DNA from: Galaxea fascicularis
Lineage: Eukaryota > Cnidaria > Anthozoa > Scleractinia > Euphylliidae
Reading direction: 5' to 3'
Length of the DNA: 64,000 nucleotides
Assembly (NCBI GenBank): GCA_948470475.1
Contig: OX419337.1
Span: 24,053,291 to 24,117,290, forward strand
Position numbers and translations under genes: made by a program
Part shown: positions 57,201 to 64,000 of the stretch, in pieces
Numbering within the stretch: position 1 is the first letter of the stretch
How the letters are laid out: every line of letters starts with the position of its first letter
The notes under the pieces: model-generated
The model's database searches: none
What the model saw: the letters and a program-made list of their open reading frames with translations, nothing else
Told to the model about the DNA's origin: nothing

Positions 57201-60200
57201 GCAAAGAAAGGACTAGACGATGGAGTGGATGGATACTATAACAACAAAGAGTACAAAAAGGCTATAGACGAAATCCAGTCTGAGGTGTGTAGCTAAATTC
57301 AAACATTCATTAAAAGATTATTGCACACAGTTTTTGACGTGAACTTTGATGATGAAAACCTTGGTCAGCTTTAAATCAGGAATGATCATCAATCAACTTT
57401 TGAACAGAAGGACCATGGATAATATTTGTGGAATATTTGATAACATTCATCCCCTCTGACCTTTACTATATTTCACAAAAAGGTGGAATCACATATCATT
57501 ATTGATTTCGTACAAAATGTCAGCCCTTATTTCACCATATGACAGGGTGTGCATCACAAGCAGGCACCTCTCCTTGCCCTTATCAGATTACTTATGGGGA
57601 AAGTAAAGTTCTAGTTTGTAAACACAACTGATAGCTCTATATTTGGACCTTGGGACCTTGGTGTTCATCATCTTTGTCAATATAATCTTTGTGATCATTC
57701 AGTCATAAAAGTTTGTGTTTTGTGTAGTGCAGGGCATGAGCAAAAGAAGTTATCTTCATACTTGTTGCTTTTCGCAAGTTGTTCAGTAGTCCAGCTTTTT
57801 TACTCAAAGTAACTTTCTTTGTCATTCTTCCACACATGCCATCTGATCCACAACCTGAAAACCCTGGGGCTTTAATTGCCTGGTCATAACCTCACACTGT
57901 TGTAGCTCTCTTGACAATGAAGACACACAAGCTTAACTTGGCAATATGACTATTTATTATCCAACTCTGTTAGCATTCTTGTCCCCAGAGCCACCTGGCC
58001 CTCTTAACCAGTGACGCCTAGGCATAAGGACCAGAGGGCTCTGGAGACACAGGATTAGTAAGTCTGAGATTCTAGGACTTCTTATGCATCAATCTGGTCC
58101 TCCCAAAGTGTCAATGTCTCTAAAGGAGGATTGTGTGTCAAAAGGTTTGGGACACCTAAATTTAGAGACATTGACACTTCGGGAGGAGCAGATTAACGCC
58201 ATAAGAAGTCCTAGAATCTTGGACTTTCTAATCCTGTGTCTCCAGAACCCTCTGTTCCTCGTGCCCAGGCTTCACCAGTTAAGAGGGCCGGCTGGCCCTA
58301 GGACGAGAGTGCTCTGTTAGTTATTGTACAACAGACATGTACTAATATTCCACAATATTATACATTCGGTCAATTGTACTGTACAAAACCTGTTTTACAG
58401 GTTGGGTCTCATGATTTTTCCCTGTTCGCCCAATACAAAACCTATCACACTTTCCCAAAAAAGGTGTTTCTTTCTAGAAATTCTTTAGTTACAATACAAT
58501 TACAGGCTCGTTAAAATACAGGACAACTTGTAAAAATACTCTGCAATACTACATGTCACAACATCTAATATTAGAGTTATTATCCACCTGTGCATGTAAT
58601 ATTATTTTGCAGTTGGAGTGCTGTGGAGTTAACAACTACACTGACTACTTCAATGCATCATCATCAGATGAGTTGTTCCCAGCCTCATGCTGCAAACATG
58701 AATCACAGTGTGAGACATTAACAATCAAAGGTGCTGAAACAAAGGCAAAAAGCACTTTCTGGGAGGAGGTAAGCACAGCTATTAATTAGTTTATCCCCTG
58801 ATGTACACTAGTGATGGGAACTGTTTGGAATTTTTAAGTTGCTTATCTCAGTAATGTTACCAAAATTAATCAGTAAAACAGCAACAACAACAACAACAAA
58901 TTGTATTGAAAATTGAAAACATAACTAATTACATTTCTTTCCCCCTGCAAATAGCTTAAACTAATCAAGGCGGGGGGATCTGAGGACATATTATGAGTAC
59001 AAGGTTTATCTATAGATGGACTAAATAACAATGAAGACAAAACAAACAAGTACAATAAGATTACGAAGAGAGGCTAACCTAAAGTAAGACGGGAGACTTC
59101 TAACCGCAAGAAATTTAGCAATAATTCCTTTATTTTTTTACAAAAGGACAAACATCTAATTAGTTTAATCGAATAAGGAATATAATTCCAAATTTGACCA
59201 CTGATTCTCGAGAAAAAAACATACATTTTATCAGTTCTAGAGAACTTAACATAAAACGAGTCGCCAGAGAAAGCCTCTTGTTCTGTAGTTATGAATCTGA
59301 CTTGTTTTAACAAATTGATTGAGTATACTAACTGGTGCTGTCTGTCTGTTGATATCATACAATAAATAGCTACAATCTCTGAAAAAGGCACAGTTTCTCC
59401 AACCACAAATACCATAAGTTGAGTAAGGGACAAGTAATGAGTTATAACGTTAGACAGACAGACAGTTTATTCTCTCAGATATAACAGGTTTACAAAGAAG
59501 TGTAAACAAGACTTAATGAGAACTGAAAGTACTGAAAGTAAAACACGACGCGGGACATAATGTTGAATCTTCCTATTGACTTGCTGATTTTGTGACAGAT
59601 TCTATGTAGTATTTCCATGAAAGATTTGAATCAATCATTAAGCCAAGATATTTTACATAGTCTTTCATTTCAAGGTTTGCGTAAGTGTTAGTCACGGAGT
59701 CAAGAATTCCTAGGTATGAAGGGAACATTCTTTTGCCAGGGACAAAAGATTACAAAGTTTGATTTTTTTATGTTTAAAGACAGTTTGTTGGCCTTTAGCC
59801 ATTCATTGACGTTTCCAAGCTCGCAATTAACAAGTGACTCGAGTTCCTTTAAGTTGTTGTTTGCAAGTATTATACTGGTATCGTCAGCAAATAGATAAAA
59901 GGCAAATAATGAAGAGGACTTATAAATATCATTGATGTACAGAAGGAACAAGTGGTTCAAGGACTGCGCCTTGTGGCATGCTGCACACAAGATTATTAAC
60001 TTCTGTATTTTGCTTTCGATCAGTTAAGTATGATCTGAACCAGGAGTTGATTACACCTCTAATACCATAATTTTCAAGTTTGGCTAACAAAATCTCATGG
60101 TTAACAGTATCAAAAGCCTCCTTGAGATCAATGAAAACACTGCACGAAAATTTACCGTTTTCCATATTTTGGAGAATTGTGTTAACAATATCAAGTATAG

Positions 60201-62005
60201 CATGCTGAGTACTGTGCTTGCTGCAAAAGCCATAAATAAAACTGCCTAAAGAGTGGTTCTCCATGTAGTTTCTTGTGTATACCAGGGTTGTTGGAAAGTT
60301 TTGAAGTAGGTGGCTTTATAGTTAAAATAGGCAGCTATTTTGCCATCTTTATAGCAAACCAGGACTCGAAGTTGGTGGGGATTTTTGCCAGCTGCCGGCG
60401 ATTTTTGACAACCCTGCATATAATTCGAACCATTATGGTACTAAAATCCACTGTACATTGTATTTTCATACTTTAGGGGTTTAACTTTTCCCACTTTGGT
60501 CACTTTGTATCTATGCCTTTTTGATAGAAAAAGCAAAGCAAGATTCTTAAGTTGTAAAATGTGTGGTTACTCTCCATTATCTCCTACTACAGAGGGAATG
60601 GTGGTAGTGGTAAGCGGGGCTTGAAATAAAATGGCCAATTGACTGGTCAAATCAATGTCCAGTCATTTGCACATTTAAAAAAAGTTCATCTATTTGATCA
60701 TTACGAGGAACATTATTCGTGTTCCCGCAAAGCATCATCATTCATGAAATCTGGAGTTACTATCAGAAGAGTTAAGATTGTTGTTTTGACCAGCCAAAAA
60801 TGGGTCATGTCCAAGCAAAAACATGTTTAACCAGACAACGTAGCCAGTTCCTGGCTTTTAGTTAATTTGAGCCCAGGGGCCTGTTTCTCGAAAGTCCCGG
60901 TAACTTAACGTGCCCGTAAACCATATTTTGAACTCAAAATCTCAATAAAAGTAGAGAGTGTTCTGACCTGTAATAAAGTCCATTTTGATTCTTTAGCTGA
61001 TAACTTTACAGTAAAAATTTCATAAACTTTGAAACTCGCATCTGGTAAACAAAACTGCTTAACGGGCCCGGTAATTACCAGGAGCATCAAGAAACAGCCC
61101 CCTGGGTAGTGGTATTTGTTAGTGGTGGTGTGGTGTTGGTAGTGGTAGTGGTGGTGGTATTGATACAGGCAATGGTGTGTTATTTATACTGGTATTGTTA
61201 GTGATAGTGTCAGCCAAAGCCACTGTGATGGTTATAGCCTACAGAGATAGTCACATTACTACCCAGCAAATTTAACCATGAGGTTATTTTTGGTAGTCAG
61301 TGCCCTTGGTTTTTAAAACATGTACATTTTTCTTTAAAATTGTTTCAGTAATTACTTCAGTTAATTATTTAACTTATTGTTGTACAAGTGTAGTTACAGT
61401 GAGAGTGGCCGAGAAAACAAAAGCACTTCTGAGACCTAGGTACATTGTAAATATCAAAGCAATTGATCATTTGGTTTCTCCATTTTCAGGGATGTGTGGA
61501 CAAATTTGAAGCTTTTCTAAAAAGCAATCTTGCTATTGTTGGAGGAGTCGGTATTGGTATTGCCTTCATTCAGGTTTGTAAAGTTGTCTTTGTGCATGTT
61601 ATCTTTAAAAATCATTCAAAGCAATTTTCCATTGCTTTGAAGATCCTAAAACCATGAACACACATGAGAAAACTAAACTACCACCAGCAATGGTAATTGT
61701 GGTTGGTTTCTTTTAGTGTCCTGAACTTTACTTTGATTGGTCACTACGCAGTCAACATTGCATAAGTAATGATATTTCTAGACCTGACGACGTATTGTTT
61801 ATCATTATTATATGATCATGGGTATGGTAACAATTATAGTTAATTTTCACAGCTTCATTATTATCACCATTATCGTTATCATTATCTTTACTGTCACTAT
61901 TATCAGTAACCATGCATTTTCATCTTTTTTCTCTTTCAGCTGATTGGCATTGTTTTTGCCTGCTGCCTCATGCGCTCCATCAAGAAAGAGTATGAAGTGA
62001 TGTAA
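54225..62005 (+). CDS. CD63: CD63-like tetraspanin
   Basis: Exons 54225-54287, 55909-56097, 56672-56746, 57189-57284, 58613-58768, 61490-61573 and 61940-62005 join in phase 0 throughout and give 242 residues (CD63 is about 238). TM1 spans roughly 8-36, TM2 54-73, TM3 85-106 and TM4 204-232. GCCGAYKENYC follows TM2 as in CD63. The large loop (about 110-203) has the six tetraspanin cysteines: CCG at 144-146, CC at 167-168, C174 and C195; sequons lie at N149 (NYT) and N155 (NAS). The tail RSIKKEYEVM ends in the YEVM sorting signal, which in CD63 binds AP complexes and directs it to lysosomes and late endosomes. Introns carry a SINE, foldback elements and an antisense LINE. Confidence 0.92.
55430..55540 (-). 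repeat. ~106-bp dispersed repeat copy, inverted
   Basis: ATCCACAGACTCAAAAGTTG, ACCACCTTGTACAGCATGAC and AGGAAAGTACTCCTCGGTAG are the reverse complement of the unit seen at 1-160. One unit only, in CD63 intron 1. Confidence 0.75.
56211..56514 (-). mobile_element. tRNA-derived SINE (type 1), antisense in CD63 intron 2
   Basis: On the minus strand it reads GCAGGGTTGGTACATTGGTG, GAGAGCACTCGCCTTCCACC and GGGTTTGATTCTCAGA (B box), with GAGGTTTTTCTCCGGGTACT in the body and an ATT-repeat tail at 56211-56230. The length (about 304 bases) matches the copy at 40118. Confidence 0.85.
57988..58295. mobile_element. Large foldback element in CD63 intron 4
   Basis: CCTGGCCCTCTTAACCAGTG on the left pairs with CACCAGTTAAGAGGGCCGG on the right; inner arms AGACACAGGATTAGTAAG and CTTTCTAATCCTGTGTCT, and AGTGTCAATGTCTCTAA and TTAGAGACATTGACACT, also pair. 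Both arms are about 140 bases. Confidence 0.8.
58877..60280 (-). mobile_element. Decayed antisense LINE in CD63 intron 5
   Basis: Read on the minus strand, 60264-59929 encodes reverse transcriptase blocks (FSCSVFIDLKEAFDTVNHEI), then 59990-59700 has FYLFADDTSIILANNN (catalytic FADD), and 59433-59074 has the C-terminal IWNYIPYSIKLIRCLSF. The frame is interrupted several times, including around the PQG motif, so it is inactive. The 3' end at 58877 has a TTG-repeat tail. Same L2/CR1-like type as the element at 29011, but a different lineage. Confidence 0.75.
60876..61102. mobile_element. TIR MITE in CD63 intron 5
   Basis: GGGGCCTGTTTCTCGAAAGT with CCCGGTAACTTAACGTGCCC on the left is mirrored by ACGGGCCCGGTAATTACC and CAAGAAACAGCCCCC on the right. 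The element is 227 bases with no coding sequence. Confidence 0.7.
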
Positions 62006-63463
62006 TGACTACTAGCTGGCCAATCAGCAGCTGTGATGACAGCAAACAATAATAACACGTATAACTCTTGTTAAAATAAGTTAGTTTCATAATGGTGGAT
62101 GATCCAGTGTGTATAGTACAAAAACTGCAATCCCTTTCTTTCTAAAAATGTTTTAGTTTCTTAGTTGTGTCTTTGTTTGAGTGTGGCTGTGGAAAGCAAT
62201 GAGGTTTCCTTTAACATTAAGTTTGATGCACACCTATGTTAAAGCCCTTTAGCTTGCCATTCATGTTGCTTGAGTTGGTGGTCAAATTCAATGTTTTAGT
62301 CTACATGTCACAGGTTTCTATCTTACATACTTTTGTAGCTTCTTGACACTGAGTTCAGAAAAAAAAAGTCACATTTCACAATCCTCCTCTTGTGTGTATG
62401 CAAATTAATAATTACTATTAACCTTTTCAACCCCAAGAGTGACCAGCATCAAAATTCTCCTTACAAAGTTGAATATACTTGATATTTTAGCAACTTCTCC
62501 CCACTACTTCAATAAGAAAAGTGTGGGGACAACAAATGAGAATTGAAATTTTGATCTTGTGGCTTAAAGGGTTAATGATCTTGCAACATCCTTCCATACT
62601 TCGGCCTTGGGGACCAAGGATCGGACATGACCCCAGAACTGGGGGAGCAAAGAGTGCTCGCAGTTCATTGAAGGAAAGTAATCATTGAGAGGCAAAACCA
62701 ATTGCAACTTGCTCACAAGCATTTTTCCACAATTTAGTATGCACTAGTCATCTGTATCTATTGCAAGTAATATTCTGATTGGTTTTGCATCTGTTGTGAT
62801 CGGCCTTTCAACTGGTGATGGTTTTACAACATTGAGTTGATAACTGATCTCTGTGCACCAAATGCACAGAGTAAAGGTTAGTCGTGTAACAGGAACTAGG
62901 AATTACTCCTCCCCTCCCCCCCCCCCCCCTTTCCTCTTCGTTTCCTTGCTCTTAGCCTTTCACCTATTTCCCTTATTTTCACCAACAGTGGCTGTGATGT
63001 CTGTTTTGGGATTGGGATGGGGCAAGAATTTTGACAACCAAACTAAATACTGATTTTAAGAGCGAAGGGGGTTGCCCTGAAATCACGAGTCACTCTATTT
63101 ACTCTCATTAATTTTTTTTTTCTATAATACTCAGTTGGGAGAAGCTCTTTTTGAAGTATTGACTGATCTTCTTTCCATGAAACTGTTATTGATAGCCAGT
63201 CAGTCCTAAAATGTTGTGAAAGGGGTTCAGACTATTAAGTATCTGTTGTACTCGTAAGTGTTTTGATCATGGTTAATACAGAAATGGCTCTGGTTTGGGC
63301 TCAGTCTTGGAAATCCAGTTTGTTTGTTTGTTTATAGTTTTTGTCAGTGCTTCTTATGAAACCAAATCATGCGCCTTTCAGTGTTAGATGAAAAGCTGGC
63401 CACCAGCAGCTACTGTGACTTTTGTCAATTTTCCCACGTATCTGAACAAGATAAATAGGCTAA
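62006..63463. other. CD63 3' UTR and downstream non-coding
   Basis: The first several hundred bases are probably the CD63 3' UTR; no clear AATAAA is visible near the stop. A piggyBac-like MITE lies at 62418-62575. A poly-C run occurs at about 62919-62929. I see no other gene. Confidence 0.5.
62418..62575. mobile_element. piggyBac-like MITE
   Basis: TTAACCTTTTCAACCCC on the left and GGCTTAAAGGGTTAA on the right are inverted ends with TTAA at both edges. Inner text (CATCAAAATTCTCCTTAC) resembles the 3643-3857 element, so the two belong to one family. Confidence 0.6.
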
Positions 63464-63703
63464 TCAGACCCAGTCCCCCCATTTTAAGTGATTGTTGTAA
63501 CTTTCTGGTACATAATCAGTTGGATATTGATTATCAACAAAGGCATGGGAGATAATTCTTGCATCTTCCGTAGCATCTGACCAAACCCACCTCGCGTAAA
63601 ATAGATGAGATTCAAAATTTCTGACTAAAGTTGGAACTCTTGGATCAATCAGTTTCTTTTTTCGTACATATTCCATATCTTCGTCGGGTGTCCCGTTTTG
63701 CAT
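63464..63703 (-). CDS. Unrecognised short ORF, possibly a last exon
   Basis: From an ATG at 63703 the frame runs 79 codons to TGA; it is open upstream to about 63775. The product is acidic and rich in aromatic residues (FESHLFYARWVWSDATEDAR, ending HLKWGDWV), with no signal peptide, membrane segment or known motif. The composition looks coding rather than random. It could be the last exon of a minus-strand gene that begins beyond the right edge, or a small independent gene. I do not recognise the family. Confidence 0.4.
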   Translation of the reverse strand: MQNGTPDEDMEYVRKKKLIDPRVPTLVRNFESHLFYARWVWSDATEDARIISHAFVDNQYPTDYVPESYNNHLKWGDWV

Positions 63704-63742
63704 GATGGTTGAGTTTTGCGTGATCGTGTTAATTGTCGTCAA

Positions 63743-64000
63743 GAAGGTATTTGTAGACGTTAAAACACCATTGTTAAATCACTGCCCAAGTGGTCAATAA
63801 ATGTGGTTGAAATGGCCTGGCCTGAACTCCTTGATGTGCCTGGTATCAAGGGAAGGAGATTTGGAATGAAAGTTGTCATTTGCTTTAAAACCGTGTTGAT
63901 TTTATCAAAACCAAAAGATGAAAGAAATACGGAGTATTTGGTGTCGTGGTGAGTTCACTCCATCCTCGGCTCGTGGTATGAGTGTAGGACCAACAGTCAC
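63743..64000. other. Right-edge sequence, no gene recognised
   Basis: If the ORF at 63464-63703 is a last exon, this would be its upstream intron. No clear acceptor with a long pyrimidine tract is seen on the minus strand. Confidence 0.3.

Noticed and set aside
1..64000. CRISPR arrays, bacterial operons or phage genes
   Set aside because: Tandem repeats here lack unique spacers of fixed length, and all supported genes are intron-containing eukaryotic genes.

Overview
This is intron-rich, AT-rich eukaryotic DNA. The gene content (divergent tubulin, class II photolyase, ROCO protein with a death domain, CD63-type tetraspanin) and the dispersed repeats, which have the look of coral repeats, suggest an anthozoan cnidarian, most likely a stony coral. 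The species call is inference. All gene models were built by hand: exons were joined only where GT/AG sites and reading phase agree, and every multi-exon model below closes in frame.

Layout from left to right. (1) 1072-5912, minus: NUB1, 5' eight exons; the UBA-domain end lies off the left edge. (2) 6315-10339, plus: a complete 548-residue zeta/delta-class tubulin, head to head with NUB1. (3) 10340-13430: intergenic, with GGATG-type tandem repeats and a foldback element. (4) 13431-17113, minus: a two-exon PP2C-like protein resembling PP2D1, probably a pseudophosphatase. (5) 18364-24342, plus: complete class II CPD photolyase, 512 residues, head to head with (4); three CACGTG E-boxes lie in the shared interval. 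(6) 26627-37749, minus: LRR-Roc-COR-Death (ROCO) protein, 1038 residues, with a possible alternative membrane-anchored last exon and a broken LINE in one intron. (7) 39404-51470, plus: TCTE1/DRC5, 14 exons, 449 residues, head to head with (6); its introns hold a composite SINE insertion, piggyBac-like and hAT-like MITEs and two minisatellites. (8) 54225-62005, plus: CD63-like tetraspanin, 242 residues, ending in the lysosomal signal YEVM; one intron holds a decayed antisense LINE. (9) 63464-63703, minus: an unrecognised short ORF.

These genes are not a functional operon. They form three head-to-head pairs (NUB1/tubulin, PP2D1-like/photolyase, ROCO/DRC5). Two pairs have a YY1-type motif in the shared interval. 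The tubulin and DRC5 are both basal body/cilium genes, and DRC5 has an X-box-like site just upstream. Roughly half of the non-coding DNA carries recognisable repeats, several nested in one another.
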